Origin: CAIVND01 sp035532075 | GTDB lineage: Bacteria > Actinomycetota > Acidimicrobiia > Acidimicrobiales > Bog-793 | DNA: 17,304 nucleotides | NCBI GenBank assembly: GCA_035532075.1 | Contig: DATKRV010000064.1 | Coordinates: forward strand, 1-17,304 | Direction of reading: 5' to 3' | Shown: in pieces, positions 8,421 through 15,524 of the stretch | Position numbering within the stretch: the stretch's first letter is position 1 | How the letters are laid out: each line of letters starts with the position of its first letter | Notes under the pieces: model-generated | Database searches by the model: none | Seen by the model: only the letters and a program-made list of their open reading frames with translations | What the model was told of the DNA's origin: nothing | Program-made: the position numbers and the translations under genes

Positions 8421-8867
8421 CTAAGTGTTGTACTGCTCAGCCATCCACTTCTCACTTAGCTCGGCATACTTGGGGTCTTCATCTTCTATACGCCACGCCC
8501 TTAAGATTTCGAGCATGGGGCGGTTAAGGGCGGCCAAGAACTCAACAGGTTCTTCGGAACTCAAATTGCAGTTGTTATGCCATGCCCAAGGAGGAATTGT
8601 CATTACGTCCCCCTCGCCCCAATCGACACGCTCACCATCGACAATACTGAACCCGTGTCCGCTTATGATGTAAATGATCGCTTCATTGTTGTGGCGATGA
8701 TTTCCAGAATAATGACCAGGTGGGATTGTTCGGTAGAACATTTGCATCGTACGAACGGGTGAGCCTATTTTGGAGTGTGAGAGGTCCGCGTTAAAGCCCC
8801 CTTCTCGGGTTTCACGGGGATTTCTCTCATCTTTTCGGACAATAAGCCGAGGCTTCTCAATTGACAT
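8421..8867 (-). CDS. single-domain cupin protein
   Basis: A 148-residue small beta-barrel cupin. Motif 1 is HRH(N)NNEAIIYIISG, with candidate metal ligands H57, H59 and E62; motif 2 is GDVMTIPPWAWHNN, with H97. The complete ligand set predicts a bound divalent metal (often Fe or Mn) in the cytosol. The C-terminal tail (after residue 115) is helical and charged. The family spans dioxygenases, isomerases and ring-modifying enzymes, so the reaction cannot be fixed; the nearby bicupin dioxygenase cluster suggests aromatic-acid metabolism. The start was placed at ATG 8867 rather than the TTG two codons upstream because AGGGGG lies eight bases before it. The gene is divergent from the plus-strand cluster and has its own promoter and inverted repeats. 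Confidence 0.8.
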   Translation of the reverse strand: MSIEKPRLIVRKDERNPRETREGGFNADLSHSKIGSPVRTMQMFYRTIPPGHYSGNHRHNNEAIIYIISGHGFSIVDGERVDWGEGDVMTIPPWAWHNNCNLSSEEPVEFLAALNRPMLEILRAWRIEDEDPKYAELSEKWMAEQYNT

Positions 8868-8890
8868 TTGCAATTCCCCCTATTCATTTG

Positions 8891-8931
8891 AGCACCGCCT
8901 AATTGCATCTAGTTAGTTCTTAGACGGTGCT
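8891..8931 (-). promoter_or_regulatory. 12-bp inverted repeat in the cupin leader (operator or 5' UTR hairpin)
   Basis: AGCACCGCCTAA (8891-8902) and TTAGACGGTGCT (8920-8931) are complementary at 11 of 12 positions across a 17-base spacer. The repeat lies downstream of the predicted promoter and about 23 bp before the cupin ATG, next to the Shine-Dalgarno. It could be an operator for a dimeric repressor or an mRNA hairpin affecting translation. Confidence 0.55.
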
Positions 8932-8940
8932 TGTGACGAT

Positions 8941-8971
8941 CCTTAGCAAGTGTTTTATTGAATGCTAAAGG
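8941..8971 (-). promoter_or_regulatory. second inverted repeat overlapping the cupin -10 box
   Basis: CCTTAGCA (8941-8948) pairs with TGCTAAAGG (8963-8971) with one bulged base, across 14 bases. It covers the predicted -10 element. A CTTAG...GTG.TT half-site is shared in direct orientation with the neighbouring repeat, starting at 8919 and 8942 (23 bp apart, near two helical turns), which fits tandem binding of one regulator. Confidence 0.4.
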
Positions 8972-8990
8972 TGCACATAGGAGCCGTCAA
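8962..8990 (-). promoter_or_regulatory. sigma70-type promoter for the cupin gene
   Basis: On the minus strand TTGACG (8985-8990) is followed after exactly 17 bases by TAGCAT (8962-8967), matching the -35/-10 consensus at 5/6 and 4/6 positions. It leaves a leader of roughly 85-90 bases before the cupin ATG. This is a sequence call only. Confidence 0.5.
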
Positions 8991-10056
8991 TACATATTTT
9001 TTCTAATGGTTAATTGGATTCGAGGGTTTCTGAAATTTTGCACGAATCGATCAAGCTTGTGTTTGCAAGACCCGTGTTTCCTCCCCCCCCCAGATCGATT
9101 TTGAAAATTGCTAGGAATTAATTCGCGCGGAAAAATAAAAGACGCGCAGTAATTTTTTTGAGCTTCGACTCAAACTCCGATTTATGGAGTACAAGAATCT
9201 CCACGTGAGTTAACCCGTTCGGATGGCAAGCTTGTGTGAGTAGCTGAATTCGCGCTTTGAAGACCAAAGAACAAGAGAGCTAAAAACCTTGCTGATAACA
9301 CTTCAAAGTGTCCATAAAGGACCGTTGATTTGAGTGCAACTAGAGCGCATCAAGAATTGGCATAAACAGGAATGCTTTAGGGGTGGAACGAAGTTGAAAT
9401 TTTGCAATCGATTGCACTATTTCATGTAGTAATGGGATCCCGAAGGTGCAGGTTAAATGCTTGACACTCTTAGCCTTCGTTGAGAGTATTGCTTGTGCAA
9501 TATACATATCCGATTGTGTTGCATGAATTATTTGGTCTATGTTGACTTCGCCAATTTGCCCAGCAGTTGGACGGCAGGAGTTAAAAGAGAGAGAGGCGGG
9601 GAATCTATTTGCGCTCCGATTTGATGCTCTGCAGTTGCGACCTCGAGGGAAAATCATCGATTTCGAGGAGAGAAATTCCTCGCCGACATCGAATAAGGCT
9701 TTGTATTCATGTACAAAAACTTCGAACAAGAGCGCTTACGACATCTACTTCTCATTTATTTAAAAGAAAGATGGACGCTCGGGGAGAAGGTCCATCACCT
9801 TTGAAGTGCCAACTCGCGCTCGATAGCCCTGTATTGCCGACGAAAATTGATTCTTCGGGTGTCGGATCGCGTTTGCTTCAAGTATCGTCACGAAGTTTCG
9901 TAGCGCACGGTATTCGGTATTCGGCTTCTCTATAGGCGTTTCGGTGCCCTGCTTCGATGGACAGGATGTTGAATCTTTAATGATGGCGAGGAACATGCAA
10001 CCGTTTTTGAGAAATTGTCGATTCAATAGTCTCCAAAAAGCGAGACAAAAAGGCAC
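8991..10056. other. AT-richer gap of about 1 kb with no convincing gene
   Basis: Base composition falls clearly below that of the flanking genes, and a run of about nine C occurs near 9083-9091. Minus-strand frames at 9340-9729 (TTG start, no ribosome binding site) and 9760-10101 show no recognised domain; they could be a decayed regulator, but nothing supports this. Small hairpins are present (for example TTGAG 9158-9162 with CTCAA 9169-9173), without a following T-run. It separates two divergent catabolic transcription units, where a regulator gene would usually be expected. Confidence 0.45.
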
Positions 10057-10088
10057 TCGAACGAGGGGTGTGTTCGGTTCGATGAACG
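10057..10088 (+). promoter_or_regulatory. cluster of GTTCG/CGAAC boxes upstream of the dioxygenase operon
   Basis: TCGAAC (10057-10062) is inverted relative to GTTCGA (10077-10082). GTTCG is repeated in tandem at 10072-10076 and 10077-10081, and GAACG follows at 10084-10088. The cluster ends 55 bp before the dioxygenase start and has the look of an operator. No convincing -35/-10 pair was found beside it. Confidence 0.3.
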
Positions 10089-10142
10089 GAAGGACTAGCA
10101 CTCCAATATTCCGTGGAACGCCAAAGAGAGAAGGTTAACAGC

Positions 10143-11255
10143 ATGTCAGATTCAGTGCACCCGAGCGTGGCTACAGCTTTTGATGAGCCAAGCGGATCTC
10201 TCGTCGGTATGCTCGTCAGCGAGGACCTCACGGACGCGCAGCGTGCTGACCGGATCAAAGACCTTGACGAGCGACTGAAGAAGAACTCGCTTGGTGGTCA
10301 CTGGCAGCGCGTCGAGCGACCGGGGCCGATCGACGCGTTGATGTGGCATTGGGATGATATCTACTCCGGCTTGATCGAGTCCGGAGAGGTCGTGCGGCTC
10401 GGAGAGGACACTCTTCGCCGAACCGTTCAGTTGCGCAATCCGAAATTGCCAACTGGGACGACGAAGACGATCCAGATGTCGATCCAGCTTGTCCGGCCCG
10501 GAGAACGCGCCCGCGCCCATCGACACACCGCCCAGGCGGTGCGATTTGTCGTCCAGGGCAACGGTGCATACACGACCGTCGAGGGCGAGCGGATGCTGAT
10601 GTATCCGAATGATCTTGTGCTCACACCGGGCTGGACTTGGCACGATCACGCGAATCTCACCGAGGAGCCGGTCATCTGGCTTGATGGCCTCGATATTCCA
10701 CTTGCCCTCCATCTCGACGCGCAGTTCCAGGTCAACTATCACGAGGAGGCCCAGGAGATCACCCGGCCCGACGGGGCGAGCGTGCTTGAGTATTCGGCAT
10801 CGAGATCTCTCGCGAAGGGCGTGCATCCCTGGCCCTATCCTCCGTATCGCTACGCGTGGACTGAGACCCTTCCAGCACTGCTCAATCTCGTCGAGAGCGG
10901 TTCCGGGAATGATCCATTCGACGGATACCTGACGGAATACGCGAACCCACTCGATGGAGGACACACCCTCCCAACGATGAGTTGTCGGGTGCAGCTTCTC
11001 ACTCCGGGACAAAAGACGTCCGCGCACCGACACACGGGGAGTGCGATCTATCACTGCATCGAGGGTTCCGGCACGGTTGTCATCGACGGAACCCCGTTTG
11101 ATTGGGGGCCAAGGGATTGCTTTGTCATCCCCTCCTGGCGTTCGCATCATTTCATCAATCGATCGTCGGCTGAGAACGCGATCCTCTATTCAATGACGGA
11201 TCTGCCGGTTCTCGAGGCGCTGCATCTCTATCGAGAGGAGGAGACAGCTGAGTAG
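10143..11255 (+). CDS. bicupin ring-cleavage dioxygenase (gentisate / 1-hydroxy-2-naphthoate dioxygenase family)
   Basis: A 370-residue double cupin of the family that opens rings carrying OH and COOH groups with O2 and Fe(II). Cupin 1 has AHRHTAQAVRF and TPGWTWHDH (ligands H126, H128, H167); cupin 2 has AHRHTGSAIYH and PSWRSHHF (H295, H297, H335). The blocks GAYTTVEGER, LVLTPGWTWHDH and WLDGLDIPL are strongly typical of gentisate 1,2-dioxygenase and its relatives for salicylate, 5-substituted salicylates and 1-hydroxy-2-naphthoate. Length fits (about 350-390). Both cupins keep their ligands, although usually only the N-terminal site is active. The start at 10143 follows GAGAAGG at a good distance; a longer frame from 10113 has no such site. 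First gene of a four-gene cluster. The precise substrate cannot be read from sequence. Confidence 0.88.
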   Translation: MSDSVHPSVATAFDEPSGSLVGMLVSEDLTDAQRADRIKDLDERLKKNSLGGHWQRVERPGPIDALMWHWDDIYSGLIESGEVVRLGEDTLRRTVQLRNPKLPTGTTKTIQMSIQLVRPGERARAHRHTAQAVRFVVQGNGAYTTVEGERMLMYPNDLVLTPGWTWHDHANLTEEPVIWLDGLDIPLALHLDAQFQVNYHEEAQEITRPDGASVLEYSASRSLAKGVHPWPYPPYRYAWTETLPALLNLVESGSGNDPFDGYLTEYANPLDGGHTLPTMSCRVQLLTPGQKTSAHRHTGSAIYHCIEGSGTVVIDGTPFDWGPRDCFVIPSWRSHHFINRSSAENAILYSMTDLPVLEALHLYREEETAE

Positions 11256-11335
11256 ATTGCGCGAGTTTCCCATCCGATGTGAACAAGGTGAAATCGAACA
11301 ACAACTGATGACGACAGACAAAACAAAGGAGAACG

Positions 11336-12259
11336 ATGATGCCAAGCGTTGATGGTATACGGGGGATGTTCGTACCCGTCCCCACACCCTTCACCCTCGA
11401 TGGTGACCTCGATGAGTCGATGTTCGCCGAGATGGTCAACCACTATATTGAGGTGGGTGGCAATGCGTTGTTCCTGTTCGGTTCCGTCGGACAGGGTGCA
11501 GCCATGCCGGTGACAATGAGAAAGCGCGCCCTTGAGGTCGCGCTCGAGGCGGCGGCGAACCGGGTTCCTGTGGTTCCAAATGTCGGGACCGTCGACCCCT
11601 ACAGCGGCCGCGAGCTTGGAATCCACGCTCGCGAGCACGGTGCGATCGCGGTTGGTCTCGTTGGGCCGTACTACTACAGTGACCGATCGACTGATGAGAT
11701 CATCGCGCACGTGAAGATGGTCGACGACGCTACCCAGCTCCCGCTGTTCATCTACAACAATCCTGCATACCAGGGATATTCGATCGAGCCAGCGGCGATG
11801 GCAAAGATCCGCGTTGCGGTGCCGAACATGTTCGGGCTCAAGATCGCCAAGGGTGGGATCAGTGACATCTTGCGCTATCAGACCGCGATGGGGCGTGATT
11901 TCAAGCTCTTTGCCCCACAGCAGAACCTTTTCCCGGGAATGCTGATTGGTCAGGCCGGATCGGTGAGCCCGCCGCTGACGATGGCGATGGAGGTCGGAGT
12001 CGCATTTGTCCGCGCGATCGACGCTGGAGACAACGAGGAGGCGCTTCGCATCCAGATCGCGCTCTATGACTTCGCTCAGAGCCTCGCGAAACTGAACAAG
12101 TTCGGTCGCACGGTGCAGTTCGAAGGTCTGAAATACGCGGGCTTTGATCTGAAGATGTACCCGCGGTGGCCAACGATGCCACTGACCGCCGAGGCGATGT
12201 CGGATCTGCATGCCTGCATCGACCGGGTCCGTTCGTCGGTAGCGGTCGCAGTTCACTAA
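11336..12259 (+). CDS. DHDPS/NAL-superfamily aldolase, hydratase-aldolase-like
   Basis: A 307-residue class I aldolase TIM barrel. The Schiff-base lysine is K169 in GLKIAKGG and the catalytic tyrosine is Y140 in YNNPAYQG. The pyruvate-binding GTTGE loop of DapA is replaced by GSVGQG (49-54). The arginine that DapA uses to bind aspartate semialdehyde (in its YNxPxRTG loop) is replaced by Y145, so lysine biosynthesis is unlikely. In this setting, behind a bicupin dioxygenase, the closest functional model is hydratase-aldolases such as PhdJ/NahE, which split ring-cleavage products into an aldehyde and pyruvate. That is inference from residues and context. AAAGGAGAAC precedes the ATG, with an 80-bp gap from the dioxygenase. 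An ATG three bases downstream is an alternative start. Confidence 0.82.
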   Translation: MMPSVDGIRGMFVPVPTPFTLDGDLDESMFAEMVNHYIEVGGNALFLFGSVGQGAAMPVTMRKRALEVALEAAANRVPVVPNVGTVDPYSGRELGIHAREHGAIAVGLVGPYYYSDRSTDEIIAHVKMVDDATQLPLFIYNNPAYQGYSIEPAAMAKIRVAVPNMFGLKIAKGGISDILRYQTAMGRDFKLFAPQQNLFPGMLIGQAGSVSPPLTMAMEVGVAFVRAIDAGDNEEALRIQIALYDFAQSLAKLNKFGRTVQFEGLKYAGFDLKMYPRWPTMPLTAEAMSDLHACIDRVRSSVAVAVH

Positions 12260-12312
12260 CGCAGGGAACCCCCGATAGCGAGTCGCTGGAGAGGCGATCG
12301 GCATCCGTGTAG

Positions 12313-12345
12313 GTCGCCGGTCGCTTTTCTGGCGTCGCCATTTTT
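12313..12345 (+). terminator. possible intergenic terminator or attenuator hairpin
   Basis: CGCCGG (12315-12320) pairs with CTGGCG (12329-12334, one G-T pair) around an eight-base loop, followed a few bases later by TTTTT (12341-12345). It sits just before the Shine-Dalgarno of the decarboxylase-like gene, so it could reduce read-through inside the cluster. The stem is short and the T-run is offset by several bases; doubtful. Confidence 0.25.
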
Positions 12346-12358
12346 CATGGAGGAAATG

Positions 12359-13306
12359 ATGTCGAACCCGAAGATGCGGTTCTACTTTCGTGAGCCAATG
12401 ATTGATACCAACCTGCCGCTTGTCGAGGGGACGGTGCAGGTAGACGGATTCGATCTTGAGGTCACTGACGGCGAGTGGGACGCCATCGACCATGCCTTTG
12501 GCGCGCTTGTTGAGGCGAAGGAACGCGGTGAGGCCGGGGTGGCGATTCCGGCTTACCCGAACCGCAAGTTTCGCCAGTCCTATCTCCAGTCCCGGACATC
12601 AGCAAATATCAGCGCCGCGAGAGATCTCGTCGGCCGGAACGTTGGAATCCTTGCCTGGTCAAACTCGGCTGGAGTGTGGTTCCGGGGTGCGCTCGAGAAC
12701 TACTACGGCGTCGATCTGCGTTCGGTCAACTGGGTTGCGACGAGACGAGACGGTAGCCAAATCCCAGACGGCATCTCCATCGAGTACCTCGATCTTGGGA
12801 AGGCGAATCCGGACCACGAACTCGATCGGCTCCTGCTCGATGGCAAACTGGACGCGGTTCTCTCGCCGAATGTCCTCCCGTCGGTATCGTCGCGCGACCA
12901 GCGCACTGGTCGCGTGTATCGCGATTACTGCTCGGAGGAGCAGCGTTACTATCGCGAAACCGGGATCTTCCCGATCTCGCACGTCGTGACCTTAAAGCGC
13001 GAATTTGTGGAGAGATATCCCGATGCCCCGGTCGCGTTGCTCAAGGCCTATCGAGAAGCTCGTGACATTGCGATCGAACGTATTTCGGGCTCGGATCCGG
13101 TGATCCTCACCATCTCGTGGGCGGCGTATCACCTCGCGCAGCAGCAAGAACTCATGGGCGAGCACTACTGGCCCTACAACATCGAGGACAACCGCACCTC
13201 TCTCGAGGCGATGCTCGAGTACTCCTATCAGCAGGGGATCACGAGTTCAAAGCTCGATGTGATGAGCTTTTTCGATCCCACAGCGGCTGCGCTCGCTGGC
13301 TACTGA
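12359..13306 (+). CDS. 4,5-dihydroxyphthalate decarboxylase-like protein
   Basis: A 315-residue protein of the Pht5 family, which has a periplasmic-binding-protein-like fold without a signal peptide and is cytosolic. Family blocks seen: VAIPAYPNRKFRQSYL, VGILAWSNSAGVWFRGALENYYGV, the 'LDAVLSPN' region, RYYRETGIFPISHVV, LKREFVERYPDAP, and the C-terminal HYWPYNIEDNRTSLEAMLEYSYQQG. Pht5 removes CO2 from 4,5-dihydroxyphthalate to give protocatechuate, but many homologues are uncharacterised. Three ATGs lie close together; 12359 is chosen because GGAGG (12349-12353) is five bases upstream, whereas 12347 would overlap that site. It lies 99 bp after the aldolase gene. A second, truncated relative is encoded at 16758-17207. 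The true substrate is open. Confidence 0.78.
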   Translation: MSNPKMRFYFREPMIDTNLPLVEGTVQVDGFDLEVTDGEWDAIDHAFGALVEAKERGEAGVAIPAYPNRKFRQSYLQSRTSANISAARDLVGRNVGILAWSNSAGVWFRGALENYYGVDLRSVNWVATRRDGSQIPDGISIEYLDLGKANPDHELDRLLLDGKLDAVLSPNVLPSVSSRDQRTGRVYRDYCSEEQRYYRETGIFPISHVVTLKREFVERYPDAPVALLKAYREARDIAIERISGSDPVILTISWAAYHLAQQQELMGEHYWPYNIEDNRTSLEAMLEYSYQQGITSSKLDVMSFFDPTAAALAGY

Positions 13307-13403
13307 CAACTATCGAGTACAACTCTTGCGGTCGTGAAGAGGGGCTCGTCGCTGTCGGATTTACGACTGGCGCGAGTTCATTATGGAGACAAGGAGAACA
13401 ACG

Positions 13404-13958
13404 ATGACCGAAGCACCAACGCCAACAAGCGCATCGCGTATTCCGGTCCCGACGGGCGCGACACTCCCCGCCGCGACCACAGCGGCGCTCGTGCTTGATC
13501 TGACCTCGCATGGGCCGGCCGCTCCTGAGCGCGTGTCCTATCTCGAACGCGTCGGCAACTGGCTTGACTATGCGCGCGAGAAGGGCCTTCCAATCTGTTA
13601 CACCGGGATCTCGCTCCGCATGACCGAAGACGCCGATCCCTTGCTTCGGCGACGGTCGGACGAACCACTCTGGTATCCAGCGGCGTATGACAAATTCTAC
13701 GGCGGTGAGATCGTTGAATTTCTCACCAACCACAAGACTGAGAACATCGTGATCCTCGGCTCCGCAACGAACAACTGCGTGATGTACACCGCCACTACCG
13801 CGGCGCGCCATCATGCATACGAGATCTATGTGCCGATCGATGGCTCTTACGTCGAGGATCCTTACCGGCATGAGTATGCGCTTTATCAGCTGAGCATTCT
13901 CCCGAGCGCGCCAAAGAAGGTGCAGTTCACAACGCTTGACACCACGACGTTCATTTAG
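13404..13958 (+). CDS. isochorismatase-fold cysteine hydrolase
   Basis: A 184-residue cytosolic alpha/beta hydrolase of the isochorismatase superfamily. The catalytic triad is readable: D32 in ALVLDLTSHG, K97 in AAYDKFYGG, and C125 in GSATNNCVMYT. The family includes isochorismatase, nicotinamidase, N-carbamoylsarcosine amidase and maleamate amidohydrolase (NicF). No residue here fixes the substrate, but its place as the last gene of a ring-cleavage cluster favours an amidase acting on a pathway intermediate. AAGGAG lies seven bases before the ATG at 13404; the longer frame from 13383 would include this site. It starts 97 bp after the decarboxylase-like gene, with the same ACAAGGAGAAC-type leader ending as the aldolase gene. 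Confidence 0.82.
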   Translation: MTEAPTPTSASRIPVPTGATLPAATTAALVLDLTSHGPAAPERVSYLERVGNWLDYAREKGLPICYTGISLRMTEDADPLLRRRSDEPLWYPAAYDKFYGGEIVEFLTNHKTENIVILGSATNNCVMYTATTAARHHAYEIYVPIDGSYVEDPYRHEYALYQLSILPSAPKKVQFTTLDTTTFI

Positions 13959-14415
13959 AGGACCCCTCGTCGTGCGATGCTGCTTTCGAGTCGGGCGCAG
14001 TAGGAATGCACCATTGTTTTCATAACTTCTTTCGCGTCATCGTATAACGACGAGACGGCCCATCTGATTGTTTGCATTTGTGCGGCTTATTTGGAGACTG
14101 ATCGACCAAGGCGTTTGCATCGATGGCTAGTGAGCAGGTTTTGGGTCGTCGATCGTTGTGTGAGACTGTTCTTGAAATCGTGGAATGGACACGAATGCTC
14201 GTGGCCCTGGGGTGCCCGTTGGCAGGAACTCGTGTTTCGAAGCCGCTCTTGGCGATGGCCTCGGGGCGAAGCCTCGAATCGAGGTCATTCCGATTGCCTC
14301 TGAGATCTTGTTAGTCGAGCGAAGTGGAAGGGAGCTTTGCAAGCGTAGAGATTGAGACCAATCCGATACCTACGTGGCTCACCAAGTGCAGTGTTTCTGA
14401 GAGTGCCCACGCGGC
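13959..14415. other. convergent intergenic region, no gene seen
   Basis: About 450 bp between the plus-strand cluster and the minus-strand aldo/keto reductase pseudogene. Short frames on both strands have no domain or ribosome binding site. A minimal GAGG/CCTC hairpin lies just after the cysteine-hydrolase stop, but there is no T-run, so no terminator is claimed. Confidence 0.45.
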
Positions 14416-15388
14416 TCAGGTGGTCGTCGGGGGTCTCGCACCTGTCTGCCCAAAGGGATCATCGGCGCGCACCTCCTCTCCAGTCGAGGTGATCATATTG
14501 ATCTCGGCCACCTCGTCGGGCGTGAGCTTCGCCTGAGCGGCCCGGGCGTTCGCTCGGAGTTGGTCGGCTCCTCGCACTCCAGAGATCACCGGACCGACAG
14601 CGTCGTGTGAAATCAACCAGGCGATCGAAGTTCACCGAGGCTGTGATCAGAATCTTTGGCGAATGACTGAAGTCGGTCGAGCATCGCCTCCGCGCGCTTG
14701 ACTTGCGCTGGAAGGGATATCGCACTGGCGCGAAAGCGTTCCTTCCCGAGGAGAGTTCCACGCCACAACAGACCAGATGCGAGCGGGAAGTAGGGGATCA
14801 ACGTCACCCCGTAGTGCCGACAGGCGTCGATGAGCTCGGATTCGGCTCCCCGCGTCAAGAAGTTGTACTCGCGCTGGATGGTGGCGAATCGAGGAAGTGA
14901 GAGTTCCTCGGCGTGAAGGTTCGATTTAGCGAGACGCCAAGCCGCGTAGTTCGAACATCCAATCGCGCGGGCGCGTCCCGATTTGACGAGTTCGCCTAGA
15001 TCTTCCATGAGCTCGTCGGTCGCGACGCTTGGATCCGCGCCGTGGACCTGATAGAGATCGATGTAGTCGGTCTCGAGTTTCGCAAGGCTGATCTCGAGCC
15101 GCTCGCGAAGATGCCTGGCGACCGGGGTCGCCCCCGGTCATCGACATAGGTCTTCGTCGAGACGATAAACGCGTCGCGCCGACCCCGCAGAGCCTTTCCG
15201 AAGAAACTTTCCGACTCTCCATCGCTATAGGCGTCGGCGGTGTCGATGAAGTTGATGCCAAGATCAAGTGCTGCGTCAAGGATCTCTTTTGTCTGTTCCT
15301 TGGTGTTCAGGTTCGGTCTGAATTTGTTGCCGCCGATACCGATCGACGAGACAACAAGACCCGACTTTCCGAGCTCTTTCGTTTCGAT
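14416..15388 (-). pseudogene. aldo/keto reductase, broken by two single-base losses
   Basis: Three overlapping frames together give a nearly complete NAD(P)H-dependent aldo/keto reductase. Part 1 (15388 down to about 15136): ELGKSGLVVSSIGIGGNKF, then NFIDTADAYSDGESE and VSTKTY. Part 2 (to about 14626): HLRERLEISLAKLETDYIDL, YQVHG, IGCSNYAAWRL, YNFLTRGAE and ASGLLWRG. Part 3 (to the stop at 14416): AWLISHDAVGPVISGVRG. The Asp-Tyr-Lys-His tetrad is all present. One base is missing near the five-G run at 15131-15135 (minus-strand G), and one near 14625-14629, where CTTCGATCG should read CTTnCGATCG. No start codon is in frame; the frame is open without ATG back to 15472. Either recent decay or sequencing error. 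Confidence 0.75.
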
Positions 15389-15524
15389 GTTTGCTTCTTC
15401 GTCGCATCCGACATAGTCGGTGTGGCTGTCAAAAGCTGTTTCTCCCAGTTCAGCCGCCGCCGCAGGCGAGCGTCACGCGGTGTTAGCGCGCACCGCGGTT
15501 AATGGCGGCTCGTGGCGAAACCTT

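Noticed and set aside
9158..9173. TTGAG/CTCAA hairpin next to a T-run as a terminator
   Set aside because: The T-run precedes the hairpin on plus and becomes an A-run after it on minus, so it is not a terminator in either direction.
9340..9729. Minus-strand frame of 129 residues in the AT-richer gap
   Set aside because: Starts only at TTG with no ribosome binding site and shows no recognised motif; kept only as a remark in the gap entry.
10152..11150. Minus-strand frame of 332 residues opposite the bicupin
   Set aside because: Antisense to both conserved cupin motifs; no domain of its own.
11228..12493. Minus-strand frame of 421 residues opposite the aldolase gene
   Set aside because: Antisense to a gene with clear catalytic motifs; His/Arg-rich shadow composition.
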